From: Sphingopyxis sp.
GTDB taxonomy: Bacteria; Pseudomonadota; Alphaproteobacteria; Sphingomonadales; Sphingomonadaceae
Direction: 5' to 3'
Assembly: GCA_013821905.1 (NCBI GenBank)
Contig: PNJO01000006.1
Location: forward strand, 1 to 47,538
Length of the DNA stretch: 47,538 nucleotides
Under the pieces are notes generated by a model. It worked only from the letters and a program-made list of their open reading frames with translations, had not been told where the DNA came from and did no database searches. The position numbers were made by a program, and so were the translations under genes. Positions 1 through 9,614 of the stretch are shown piece after piece (the stretch's first letter is position 1; the number at the start of each line of letters is the position of its first letter).

Positions 1-534
1 GGCGACCGCCTCGGCATGGGTGGTCGCGACGCCGACGATTTCGTGACCGAGATCGCGAACGATCATCTCGATATCCATCGCGATGATCGGTTCGTCCTCG
101 ATGATCAGGATGCGCGCGCGCGTCTGGCGGTCGATCTCGTCGGTCGCTTCGGCGATCAGCCCCTGCACCGCTTCGGCGTCGCGGCCGATGATGCGGCCGG
201 CGTCCGCGGCGCTGAAACCCTCGACCGCGGTGAGCAGCAGTGCCTGGCGCGCGAGCGAGGGGATGCGGCGAAGCCGCGCGTCGGCGATGGCGATATCGGT
301 CGCCGCGGCTTCCTCGGTGACCGCCTGTTCGGCGACGAGGCCGAAATTGTCATGGACCATGCGATAGAGCTGGACGCGCAGGTCGGCGCGCGGGTCGACG
401 GCATCGGGGTGCGCGACGAGAGTTTCGAGCAGCCGCGCGACGAGCGCGTCGCCGCTCTGCTGGCTTCCCGAGATCGCCCGGCCGTAGCGCCGCAAATAGG
501 GAAGATGCGGTGCGATTGCCTGACCCAATGACAT
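1..534 (-). CDS. phyR: General stress response regulator PhyR (3' end outside window)
   Basis: Anti-anti-sigma response regulator of the alphaproteobacterial general stress response. When phosphorylated, its sigma-like half binds NepR and frees the sigma factor EcfG. The visible 178 residues comprise an EcfG-like helical domain (about 1-130) and the start of a receiver domain from residue 141, with the acidic pocket E146-D147-E148 in an ILIIEDEP motif. The phosphoacceptor aspartate would lie beyond the window edge. The ATG at 534 is preceded by GGAGAG. It diverges from nepR across a 209-bp gap. The order sigma-like domain then receiver is diagnostic of PhyR. I saw no EcfG-type promoter facing phyR. 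Confidence 0.93.
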   Translation of the reverse strand, partial: MSLGQAIAPHLPYLRRYGRAISGSQQSGDALVARLLETLVAHPDAVDPRADLRVQLYRMVHDNFGLVAEQAVTEEAAATDIAIADARLRRIPSLARQALLLTAVEGFSAADAGRIIGRDAEAVQGLIAEATDEIDRQTRARILIIEDEPIIAMDIEMIVRDLGHEIVGVATTHAEAVA

Positions 535-635
535 AGAGACTCTCCTGATACCGGCCGCCATTTGCCCCGAAATCGGCGGGAATATACGCGCGCGCGACGA
601 AAATGCCCGCACGACGGGCTTAATTTCACCAGACG

Positions 636-660
636 GGAACGATTTAGCCGTAAAATGGTT
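636..660 (+). promoter_or_regulatory. EcfG-type promoter upstream of nepR (proximal match)
   Basis: GGAAC at 636-640 and GGTT at 657-660 are separated by 16 bases. This is close to the general-stress sigma factor consensus GGAAC-N16/17-CGTT, with G in place of the first C. It lies about 84 bp upstream of the nepR start, as expected for autoregulation of this locus. Inferred from the pattern only. Confidence 0.6.
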
Positions 661-670
661 TCATATGGAA

Positions 671-697
671 GGAACAAACCGCCATTGCAGTTTGGTT
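671..697 (+). promoter_or_regulatory. Second EcfG-like element upstream of nepR
   Basis: GGAAC at 671-675 is followed by GGTT at 694-697 with an 18-base spacer, slightly longer than the consensus. It repeats the arrangement of the element 35 bp upstream and may be a weaker tandem promoter or a decayed copy. Confidence 0.3.
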
Positions 698-743
698 TAT
701 GCGCGGTTAGCACAGGGGCCCATGAGCAGCGGATGCACCGATA

Positions 744-914
744 ATGTCATCTGAATCCGGTTCGCCGTCGCCCAAGGCGGCCGGAAAAGACGACGGCAAG
801 AAAATCCCCAGGAAGGTGCAGGACGTCAATGGCGCGCTGCGCCGCGCCTATGATTCCGCCGTCGACGAATCGATTCCGCAATCGATGCTGGACCTGCTGA
901 ACAAGCTCAGCTGA
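744..914 (+). CDS. nepR: Anti-sigma factor NepR
   Basis: A 56-residue anti-sigma factor that sequesters EcfG and is itself captured by phosphorylated PhyR. The family signature is present: a charged, disordered N-terminus (about 1-24), helix 1 around residues 25-41, an ESIPQ linker and a C-terminal LDLLNKL helix at 49-55. The ATG at 744 is the only plausible start, and the length is typical. It diverges from phyR. Unusually, no sigma factor gene follows: the next gene, tgt, is convergent and ends 48 bp away. EcfG must therefore be encoded elsewhere. Confidence 0.92.
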   Translation: MSSESGSPSPKAAGKDDGKKIPRKVQDVNGALRRAYDSAVDESIPQSMLDLLNKLS

Positions 915-962
915 TATCGCCGGACGAATGCCGTCGCCCCCGCCAGGGCCGGATGACGGATG

Positions 963-2096
<1,134 letters not shown>

Positions 2097-2131
2097 CTAT
2101 GGCGGGGAAGGCACGGAAAGTCGAGGGTATC

Positions 2132-2259
2132 GATCCTCCCCGTGCCGCAGGCATGGGGAGGTGGCAGCGCCAAGCGCTGACGGAGGGGCCATGACGCGGC
2201 CCCTCCGTCAGCGCTTCGCGCGCGGTCCCCCTCCCCATCGCTACGCGACGGGGAGGATC
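2132..2259. repeat. Palindromic intergenic repeat, family A (two inverted units)
   Basis: Two copies of a unit of about 58 bp face each other. Each has an outer CCTCCCCGT...GGGGAGG hairpin, then an AGCGC/GCGCT core and GACGGAGGGGCC. The outer ends GATCCTCCCCGT and ACGGGGAGGATC are complementary. It lies in the gap between tgt and the hemerythrin gene. A related element lies inside truB at 40983-41115. Confidence 0.85.
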
Positions 2260-2265
2260 AAAAGC

Positions 2266-2754
2266 TTAGGCGCGCTCGTCCTCGCTCGACGGTTCCTCGG
2301 CCGCGGCCTTCGCCTTTTCCTTCGGCTTCTCCTTCGCGAAGATCGCCGCGAGTTCCTTCTTCTTCGCCTCCGACAGCTCTTTCTCGGCCTCGGGGAACAT
2401 CTCTTCCTCTTCCTCTTCGATATGATGGAGGTAACGCTCCTTCAGCGTGCGAAAGCGCGTCAGCCAGCCGGTCGAGGCAAAATCCATCTCGTAAAGATCG
2501 GTAAGAAGATCGTCGATTTCCTTGTGCTCGGCAACGCTGTGCTGCGCCTCGTCGCGCAGGTCGGGCCGGCCGAGCATCGTCGCGTAGAGCGACATTTCCT
2601 CCGACGCGGCATGCGCGGTCACCTCGACGCGGAATGTTTCGAACAGATAGCGGCGATCGTCGCTGTCGCCCTGCGTCCCGTCGATGCGGTCGAGCAGATC
2701 GCGGTGGCGATCGTGGTCGGCTTTCAGCCGCGCGAATATCCTGGTCTCGGTCAT
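2266..2754 (-). CDS. Hemerythrin HHE-domain protein
   Basis: A 162-residue cytoplasmic four-helix protein of the HHE hemerythrin type, expected to bind a di-iron centre and sense or buffer O2, NO or peroxide. Candidate iron ligands are H14/H17, H48 with E52, H72/H77 with E79, and H110/H111 with E115. The last 40 residues are a highly charged Lys/Glu/Ala tail. The ATG at 2754 has GGAG seven bases upstream. The EcfG-type promoter at 2787-2811 points at it, so I infer membership of the PhyR-NepR-EcfG stress regulon. The iron-binding function is a family inference. Confidence 0.88.
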   Translation of the reverse strand: MTETRIFARLKADHDRHRDLLDRIDGTQGDSDDRRYLFETFRVEVTAHAASEEMSLYATMLGRPDLRDEAQHSVAEHKEIDDLLTDLYEMDFASTGWLTRFRTLKERYLHHIEEEEEEMFPEAEKELSEAKKKELAAIFAKEKPKEKAKAAAEEPSSEDERA

Positions 2755-2786
2755 TGTCGTCTCCGTCCATTGGCAGTCGGAGAAAG

Positions 2787-2811
2787 AACGGTTCAGCGGA
2801 CCGGCAGTTCC
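2787..2811 (-). promoter_or_regulatory. EcfG-type promoter of the hemerythrin gene
   Basis: On the minus strand GGAAC (2811-2807), exactly 16 bases, then CGTT (2790-2787): a full match to the alphaproteobacterial EcfG consensus. The -10 element ends 32 bases before the ATG at 2754, leaving a short leader with a good ribosome site. The site begins immediately after the stop of the upstream GGDEF-EAL gene. Confidence 0.75.
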
Positions 2812-2815
2812 GGCG

Positions 2816-5002
2816 TCAGGCGGCCTTCCAGTCGCTCGTCGTCGTGAAGGAGGGCAGCGCGAGCGCGCCCGTCTGCTGCGCCGCGGCCGCGATCAGATAG
2901 GGCGAAACGCGGTGGCGCGTGCAAAGACCGCCATTGCCGTCGCTGACCAGCGATTGTTCGAATTCGACGCCCTGCTGGTGCTTCATCGAGCGGCGGACGG
3001 TCGCGGTGACAAGCTGTCCCTCGCCGAAATCGATGACGAAACGCGTGCCGACCGGCACGTCGATGATGCCCTCGATAAAGGCGCCGGTCGCCGACAGGTT
3101 GCGGATGACGACATTGTAGCGATGATTGTCGTGCACCGCGCCGACCTTGCGGAACAGCGAGACGCGGTCGTTGCGCTGGCGCGCCGGACCCGCGGGCTCG
3201 ATCGTCCACGATCCCGCCTCGGTCTGCCGGACCAGTTCGTCGCCCGGGACGGGCTTGCTGTACACATAGCCCTGCACATGGCTGACGTTGAGCTTGCGGA
3301 TCAGTTCGAGCTGGTCGAGCGATTCGATGCCCTCTGCCGTGGTTTCCATCTCGAGCGCCTCGGCGAGCGCCACGATCGCCGCAATGATCGCACCGTTGCG
3401 CGACCCCTGCACCGTCGCCCCGCGCACGAAGCTCTGGTCGATCTTGATCTTGTCGAACGGCGCCGACTGCAGATAGCCGAGCGACGAATAGCCGGTCCCG
3501 AAATCGTCGAGCGCAAGGCGGACGCCCAGCCCCTTCAGCGCCTTGAACATGCGCGCGGTCTCGGCCGAATCGCCGAGGAAGACGCTTTCGGTAATCTCGA
3601 GCTCGAGCCGGTCGGGCGGCAGACCGGTGGTGGCGAGCGCGTTCGCGACGATCTTGGGCAGATCGGGATTGGCGAACTGGATCGGCGACACATTGACCGC
3701 GACGCGCAAATGGCCCGGCCAGCCCGCGGCCTCCTCGCAGGCCTTGCGCAGCACCCATTCGCCGAGCGGCCAGATCAGATTGGCTTCCTCGGCGATCGGG
3801 ATGAACAGCGCGGGCGAGATCACGCCGCGGTCGGGATGCGTCCAGCGGATCAGCGCCTCGACCCCGGTCACGATGTTCGATTTCGCGTTGACGACGGGCT
3901 GGTAGCAAAGCTCCATCTCGCCGCGCGCCAGCGCGTCGCGCAGATCCTCCTCGAGGATGCGGCGATCCTCCGCCGACTGGTGCAGGTCGCTCGAATAGAA
4001 GCTGAACCGGCCGCGGCCGTTGCCCTTCGCGGCGTAGAGCGCGAGGTCGGCGTTGCGGACGAGGTCGTCGCTCGATTGGCCGTCGAACGGCGCGATGGCG
4101 ACGCCGACCGAGGCGCCGATGATGCAGCGGCTGCCTTCGACCGAATAGGGTTGCGACAGGCTGTTGATGATGTCGGCCGCCATATCGCCGAGCTTGCCGC
4201 GGTCGTCGATGTCGGGAAGGATGATCTGGAATTCGTCGCCACCGAGGCGGCTGACCATTTCCTTGTCGCCGACGATCTTGAGCAGCCGCTCGGCGACCTG
4301 CTTGAGCAGCGCGTCGCCGGCGGGGTGGCCGAGCGTATCGTTGACCTGCTTGAAGCGGTCGAGGTCGAGCAGCATGATCGCACAGCTGCGCTGCTGCTGG
4401 ACGAAGGCGGCGAGCGTCGAATCGAGCTTTTTCGAGATGTGGAAGCGGTTGGCGAGGCCGGTCAGCGAGTCATAGAGCGCGAGGCGCGACGCATCCTCGG
4501 CCGAACGGCGCTGCGCCGTAATGTCGGTGCCGCTGCCACGATAGCCGGCGAATTTTTCGCCGTCGAAATGGGGACGCCCCGACACCGCCCACCAGCGGTC
4601 GTCGCCCTCGAACGCGCTGCGCAGCGGCAGTTCGTCGAATTTCGACTGACGCGTCAGCAGGAAAGGCAGGGTGCGCTGCCGCTCGCCGTGGCTGTCGCCG
4701 GGGAGGAAGAGTTCGGTGAAGACGGTGCCGAGCAGGTCGGCGCTGCTACGCCCCATCTGCCGCGCGACCGAATCGGTGATATAGGTGAGCCGCCCCCTGG
4801 CGTCGGTCGACCAGAACCAGCCCTGGCGGCTTTCCTCGTAATTCTGGAGCAGGAGCAGCGCTTCGCGCGTCTGCAGGTTCGGCGCCGCCTCGCCGCGTTG
4901 CCGTGCGATGCGCGAGCCGAGCTTGCCGAAAAGGCCGCGCTGGCTCTCTTCGGCGACACTGGTTTCCAGATCGGACGAATCGATCCGCGACGGCATGTCC
5001 AT
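2816..5002 (-). CDS. PAS-GGDEF-EAL-PilZ cyclic-di-GMP protein
   Basis: A 728-residue soluble signalling protein with four modules: PAS-like sensor (about 50-165), GGDEF diguanylate cyclase (about 172-335, intact GGDEF at 254-258), EAL phosphodiesterase (about 350-600, EAL at 382-384, DDFGTGYSS at 499-507, K520) and a C-terminal PilZ-like domain (about 605-715, Arg cluster at 608-613 then NLSATG at 635-640). No RxxD inhibitory site sits at the usual position before GGDEF. No membrane segment or signal peptide is seen. Both catalytic motifs look active, so the protein could make and degrade c-di-GMP and also bind it. I chose ATG 5002; a TTG lies directly before it at 5005. Confidence 0.93.
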   Translation of the reverse strand: MDMPSRIDSSDLETSVAEESQRGLFGKLGSRIARQRGEAAPNLQTREALLLLQNYEESRQGWFWSTDARGRLTYITDSVARQMGRSSADLLGTVFTELFLPGDSHGERQRTLPFLLTRQSKFDELPLRSAFEGDDRWWAVSGRPHFDGEKFAGYRGSGTDITAQRRSAEDASRLALYDSLTGLANRFHISKKLDSTLAAFVQQQRSCAIMLLDLDRFKQVNDTLGHPAGDALLKQVAERLLKIVGDKEMVSRLGGDEFQIILPDIDDRGKLGDMAADIINSLSQPYSVEGSRCIIGASVGVAIAPFDGQSSDDLVRNADLALYAAKGNGRGRFSFYSSDLHQSAEDRRILEEDLRDALARGEMELCYQPVVNAKSNIVTGVEALIRWTHPDRGVISPALFIPIAEEANLIWPLGEWVLRKACEEAAGWPGHLRVAVNVSPIQFANPDLPKIVANALATTGLPPDRLELEITESVFLGDSAETARMFKALKGLGVRLALDDFGTGYSSLGYLQSAPFDKIKIDQSFVRGATVQGSRNGAIIAAIVALAEALEMETTAEGIESLDQLELIRKLNVSHVQGYVYSKPVPGDELVRQTEAGSWTIEPAGPARQRNDRVSLFRKVGAVHDNHRYNVVIRNLSATGAFIEGIIDVPVGTRFVIDFGEGQLVTATVRRSMKHQQGVEFEQSLVSDGNGGLCTRHRVSPYLIAAAAQQTGALALPSFTTTSDWKAA

Positions 5003-5218
5003 CAAGTAGCTTTCTGGCCCCCAAATCAGGAAACCTGCATTGCCTGCAATGCCTTGCCATATTGTAAATAAACCGCGCCTTGGGGAGCAAACTGTCCCAT
5101 TCAGGGAAGCAGCAGGCTGGCATCGTCACAGCTGCAGAAGCAATATTCGCGCCCGATCGAACGGGCGCAGGTGCCCTGCATCGCCTCCAATCCAACACAG
5201 GACACTGCGTAGATTGAA

Positions 5219-5740
5219 CTATTTCTTGTAGGCGGCGATCACTTCAAGTTTGAGCGGGGTTCCCTGATACGCGGGCGTATGAACCCTGAGCACGCATTTC
5301 AGATTTGGTGCCGTGGTGCCGGCAATCACCTTCGCAACCGAAACATTGTTTGACGGCGCCAGCGTAGAGAAGATGGCATCGGGGATTGCGACCGGCTTCA
5401 GGCTTTCGGGCTTAACGTCGGGGAAATTTGCAGCCAGAATGGATTTGGCATGCTGGACCACCACTGCTTCCAGTTTCTTGCATGTGGCCAGATCGCCAGC
5501 GATGCCAGCATAGTTGCGCGTCAGGCTGACATCGTAGCGAATGACAGCGAAAGCGCCGCCATTGATCGCCGCGGAGCCGCGATTGTCGGCCTTGCCATCG
5601 CTACCAAAGGCGTTGGCGTTGACGTAGGCGACCGCAGAAGTTCCGGGCACGGCATATGCCCCAAAGGTTGGCTGCGCGACGGCCAGACCACTAAAGGTGA
5701 AAGGAACAAGAGCGACACACGACAACTTCGATTTGTTCAT
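5219..5740 (-). CDS. Exported protein of unknown function
   Basis: 173 residues. An N-terminal signal peptide (basic MNKSK, hydrophobic core, AVA-type cleavage near residue 22) suggests a periplasmic or secreted protein. The rest is Ala/Val-rich with two cysteines, which could form a disulfide. I do not recognise a family. ATG 5740 is preferred over 5746 because AGGGGGA lies six bases before it. The region is visibly richer in A/T than its neighbours and stands alone between two long genes, which hints at recent acquisition. Confidence 0.72.
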   Translation of the reverse strand: MNKSKLSCVALVPFTFSGLAVAQPTFGAYAVPGTSAVAYVNANAFGSDGKADNRGSAAINGGAFAVIRYDVSLTRNYAGIAGDLATCKKLEAVVVQHAKSILAANFPDVKPESLKPVAIPDAIFSTLAPSNNVSVAKVIAGTTAPNLKCVLRVHTPAYQGTPLKLEVIAAYKK

Positions 5741-5772
5741 GCACATTCCCCCTAACGATGTCTGTCGCTTGA

Positions 5773-5802
5773 TATCTAGGCGGCGAGCTTGCGGTGTTGC
5801 AA
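5773..5802 (-). promoter_or_regulatory. Possible sigma-70-type promoter of the exported orphan
   Basis: On the minus strand TTGCAA (5802-5797), an 18-base spacer, then TAGATA (5778-5773), about 32 bases before the start at 5740. A weak match to the consensus; pattern-based only. Confidence 0.3.
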
Positions 5803-5878
5803 GTCGCGATACTCGAACGCGGGCGCTTGAACCGTTCTCGTGGTTTGATGACGGTGTCCGCCCTACCGAAGCGGGCGC

Positions 5879-6943
5879 TTATCCTCTCGGCAGCAACAGG
5901 CTTGCGTCGCCATAGCTGTAAAAGCGGTAGCCACCCTCGATCGCGTGCTTGTAAGCCGATTGCATCATTTCCAATCCCATCAGCGCGCTGACCAGCATGA
6001 ACAGGGTCGAGCGCGGCAGATGGAAATTGGTCATCAGACCGTCGATCGCACGGAACCGGTATCCCGGCGTGATGAAGATCGCGGTGTCGCCCGCGAAAGC
6101 CTCGATCACCCCATCCTCGCGCGCCGCGCTTTCGAGCAGGCGAAGGCTGGTGGTGCCGACCGCAATGACGCGTCCGCCCGCCGCGCGCACCGCGTTGAGG
6201 CGGGCAGCGGTATCGGGTTCGATCCGTCCCCATTCGGCGTGCATCACATGATCTTCGGTGTCGTCGGCCTTCACCGGCAGGAAGGTGCCGGCGCCGACAT
6301 GCAAGGTCAGCGTTTCGGTCGCGATTCCCGCCGCGGCGAGCGCCGCGAGCAGGTCGGGTGTGAAGTGCAGCGCCGCGGTCGGCGCAGCAACCGCGCCGTC
6401 CTCGCGCGCGAACATCGTCTGATAGTCGCTGCGGTCGTCGGCGTCGGTCGGACGCTTGCCCGCAATATAGGGCGGCAGCGGCATGGTGCCCGCGCGTTCG
6501 AGCAACAGTTCCACAGGCTCGTCGCCGGCAAAGGCGAGAATGAAGCTGCCGTCGGCGAGCCGCTGCTCGGCGACCGCTTCGACACCTTGGCCGAAATGGA
6601 CCGTTTCGCCGATGCGCAGCCGCTTGGCGTTGCGCACAAAGGCCTGCCAGCGACGCAGGTCGACGCGCTTGTGCAAGGTCGCGCCGATGCGAGCCCCAGG
6701 CGCGTCTTGCGCACCGTCCTCCCGACGGACTCCGCGCCGCCCCTCGAGCTGCGCCGGGATCACGCGCGTGTCGTTGAAGACGAGGCAGTCGCCGGGCCGA
6801 AGCCACGCCGGGAGGTCGCGCACCCCGGCATCGGTCATCCCGCCCGGTTCGACGACAAGCATCCGCGCGGCGTCGCGCGGCCGCGCGGGGCGCAGCGCGA
6901 TGCGCTCGTTCGGCAGATCGAAATCGAAGGCGTCGACGCGCAT
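5879..6943 (-). CDS. queA: tRNA preQ1(34) S-adenosylmethionine ribosyltransferase-isomerase
   Basis: Transfers and isomerises the ribosyl group of S-adenosylmethionine onto preQ1 in tRNA, giving epoxyqueuosine; it acts after Tgt. 354 residues, normal for the family. Hallmarks include the N-terminal [12 protein letters not shown] segment, the [12 protein letters not shown] strand, [11 protein letters not shown] and the C-terminal [16 protein letters not shown] block. The open frame extends far upstream, but the conserved N-terminus starts at ATG 6943. The cyclophilin gene lies 25 bp upstream on the same strand and is probably co-transcribed. Confidence 0.96.
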   Translation of the reverse strand: MRVDAFDFDLPNERIALRPARPRDAARMLVVEPGGMTDAGVRDLPAWLRPGDCLVFNDTRVIPAQLEGRRGVRREDGAQDAPGARIGATLHKRVDLRRWQAFVRNAKRLRIGETVHFGQGVEAVAEQRLADGSFILAFAGDEPVELLLERAGTMPLPPYIAGKRPTDADDRSDYQTMFAREDGAVAAPTAALHFTPDLLAALAAAGIATETLTLHVGAGTFLPVKADDTEDHVMHAEWGRIEPDTAARLNAVRAAGGRVIAVGTTSLRLLESAAREDGVIEAFAGDTAIFITPGYRFRAIDGLMTNFHLPRSTLFMLVSALMGLEMMQSAYKHAIEGGYRFYSYGDASLLLPRG

Positions 6944-6968
6944 GGCTGTTCCGTGCGCGCGTCGGGGC

Positions 6969-7763
<795 letters not shown>

Positions 7764-7849
7764 GCTGGATCGGCCTTTGATGATAAACAGGATTTGCGCC
7801 CCGACTGGCGCGCCCTAGCGGGAAAAAGCTGAACGCTCAATGATCGCGG

Positions 7850-8356
7850 TCAGCCCTCGCCCTGGCGAAGCCCGCGCTCGGCGATGCGCGCAACGACGGC
7901 TTCGCGCACCGCGGGCGTGACGAACTTGTGGATCTCGCCGCCGAAGATCGCGATTTCCTTGACCAGCCGCGACGCGATCGGCTGCAGCCCGACATCGGCC
8001 ATCAGGAAGACCGTCTCGATCCTGTCGTTGAGCTGCTGGTTCATGCCCGCCATCTGATACTCATATTCGAAATCGGCGACCGCGCGCAGGCCGCGCACGA
8101 TGACGTTCGCCCCCTCGCGCTCGGCAAAGTCCATCAGCAGCGAGTTGAACCCGACGACGCGGATGTCGCCGCCGATGCTCACGACCTCGCGGCGGACCAT
8201 CTCGATGCGTTCGTCGTCGTCGAACAGCGGCGATTTGCTGATGTTGGTCGTCACGCCGATCACCAGCCGGTCGACCAGCTTCGCGCCGCGGCGGATGATG
8301 TCCATATGGCCGAGCGTGATCGGATCGAACGTTCCCGGATAAACCCCCACCCGCAT
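7850..8356 (-). CDS. coaD: Phosphopantetheine adenylyltransferase
   Basis: Catalyses the penultimate step of coenzyme A synthesis, adenylating 4'-phosphopantetheine. 168 residues. The nucleotidyltransferase signature is present at the N-terminus (YPGTFDPITLGH) with the conserved VRGLRAVADFEYE and GLQPIASRLVKEI segments. The ATG at 8356 overlaps the TGA of ispA by one base (TGATG), indicating translational coupling. An in-frame TTG directly upstream is the less likely start. panB, another CoA-pathway gene, lies 12.6 kb away. Confidence 0.96.
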   Translation of the reverse strand: MRVGVYPGTFDPITLGHMDIIRRGAKLVDRLVIGVTTNISKSPLFDDDERIEMVRREVVSIGGDIRVVGFNSLLMDFAEREGANVIVRGLRAVADFEYEYQMAGMNQQLNDRIETVFLMADVGLQPIASRLVKEIAIFGGEIHKFVTPAVREAVVARIAERGLRQGEG

Positions 8357-9261
8357 CAACGGTCCCTTTCCACGACATAGCGCGCGATCGCCCGCAACAA
8401 TTCGGCTTCGTCGCCGAAGCCCGCGAGATGCGCAACCGCCTGTTCGACGAGCAGCCGTGCCTGTTCGCGCGCGCGTTCGATCCCCATAAGCGTGACGAAG
8501 GTCGCCTTGCCGGCCTCTTCGTCCTTGTGCAGCGCCTTGCCCGCCAGCTCTTCATTGCCTTCGACGTCCATGATGTCGTCGGCGATCTGGAAGGCGAGCC
8601 CGATATCGCGGGCATAGCCGCGCAAGGGACGGCGCCCGTCGGCGGGGATGCGCGCGAGGATCGCGCCCGCCTCGACCGAAAAGCCGATCAGCGCGCCGGT
8701 CTTGAGCTGTTGCAGCCGCGTCACCGTCGGCAGGTCGAAATCGGAGGTTTCGGCGGCGAGGTCCATCATCTGCCCGCCCGCCATGCCCGCGGGGCCCGCC
8801 GCGAGCGCCAGTTCGCGCACCAGTTCGGCGCGCACGAACGGATCGGCATGGGTTGCGGGGTCGCACAGCCATTCGAACGCCAGCGCGTGGAGCGAATCGC
8901 CGGCGAGCACCGCCGTCGCATCGTCATAAGCCTTGTGCACGGTCGGCTTGCCGCGCCGCATGTCGTCATCGTCCATGCACGGCAGATCGTCGTGGATCAG
9001 CGAATAGACGTGCATCGCCTCGACCGCCGCGCCGACGCGCAGCGACGAATCGCGGTCGACGTGGAACAGGTCGCCGGCGGCGCGGACGAGCAGCGGACGC
9101 AGCCGCTTGCCCCCCGCGATGGCCGCATGGCGCATCGCTTCGTACAGCCGCGCGCGCGGGTCCGCGGGCACCGCCAGCAACCGGTCGAACAGCCGGTCGA
9201 TGCCGGCCGCGACATCCTCCTGGGCGGTTTGCAACAGCGATGCGGACAGGGCGACCGGCAT
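8356..9261 (-). CDS. ispA: Farnesyl/geranyl diphosphate synthase
   Basis: A trans-isoprenyl diphosphate synthase that condenses IPP with allylic diphosphates to supply ubiquinone, hopanoid and carotenoid precursors. 301 residues. First Asp-rich motif DDLPCMD at 91-97, second DDIMD at 228-232, plus GGKRLRP near residue 50. The residues before the first motif suggest a C15-type enzyme, but chain length cannot be fixed from sequence alone. xseB ends 6 bp upstream and coaD overlaps downstream. dxs, often next to ispA-xseB in other bacteria, is absent here. Confidence 0.94.
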   Translation of the reverse strand: MPVALSASLLQTAQEDVAAGIDRLFDRLLAVPADPRARLYEAMRHAAIAGGKRLRPLLVRAAGDLFHVDRDSSLRVGAAVEAMHVYSLIHDDLPCMDDDDMRRGKPTVHKAYDDATAVLAGDSLHALAFEWLCDPATHADPFVRAELVRELALAAGPAGMAGGQMMDLAAETSDFDLPTVTRLQQLKTGALIGFSVEAGAILARIPADGRRPLRGYARDIGLAFQIADDIMDVEGNEELAGKALHKDEEAGKATFVTLMGIERAREQARLLVEQAVAHLAGFGDEAELLRAIARYVVERDR

Positions 9262-9267
9262 TGCGGG

Positions 9268-9531
9268 TCAGGTCTCGCCGAAGGGAGTCGTTCCTGCCGG
9301 CTGCCCGTCGGCGCCGAGGCTCACCTGTTCGATCCGCGCCTGTGCCGCGGCCAACCGCGCCTCGCAATGTACGCGCAGCGCATGGCCGCGTTCGTAGAGC
9401 GCCACCGATTCCTCAAGGCTGACGTCACCGCTTTCGAGCCGCCGGACGATGCTTTCGAGCTCGCCCATCGCGGCCTCGAACGACAGCGACGCAATGGCGG
9501 GAGCGGCGGTGGGATCGGGGGTGTCCGTCAT
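9268..9531 (-). CDS. xseB: Exodeoxyribonuclease VII small subunit
   Basis: 87 residues; the small subunit of the nuclease that degrades single-stranded DNA. The conserved SFEAAMGELESIVRRLESG helix-turn and SLEESVALYERG segment identify it. It is the first gene of a tight xseB-ispA-coaD set, 6 bp from ispA. The large subunit gene xseA is not in this window. Confidence 0.93.
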   Translation of the reverse strand: MTDTPDPTAAPAIASLSFEAAMGELESIVRRLESGDVSLEESVALYERGHALRVHCEARLAAAQARIEQVSLGADGQPAGTTPFGET

Positions 9532-9614
9532 GGCGCCTGCTTTGGCCCCTTCGCCCCCCCACGGTCAAGTGCGGTCGCGCTTGACGTCGCGGCGCGCGGC
9601 GATAGCGTCGCGCC

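Noticed and set aside
923-962. A family B repeat between nepR and tgt
   Set aside because: Only fragments such as GCCCCCGCCAGGGCCGGATGACGG are present; arms are too degenerate to call.
2684-5071. A 795-codon open frame on the plus strand
   Set aside because: It lies opposite the GGDEF-EAL gene and has the Arg/Asp/Ala-rich composition of a GC-rich antisense shadow, with no recognisable domain.
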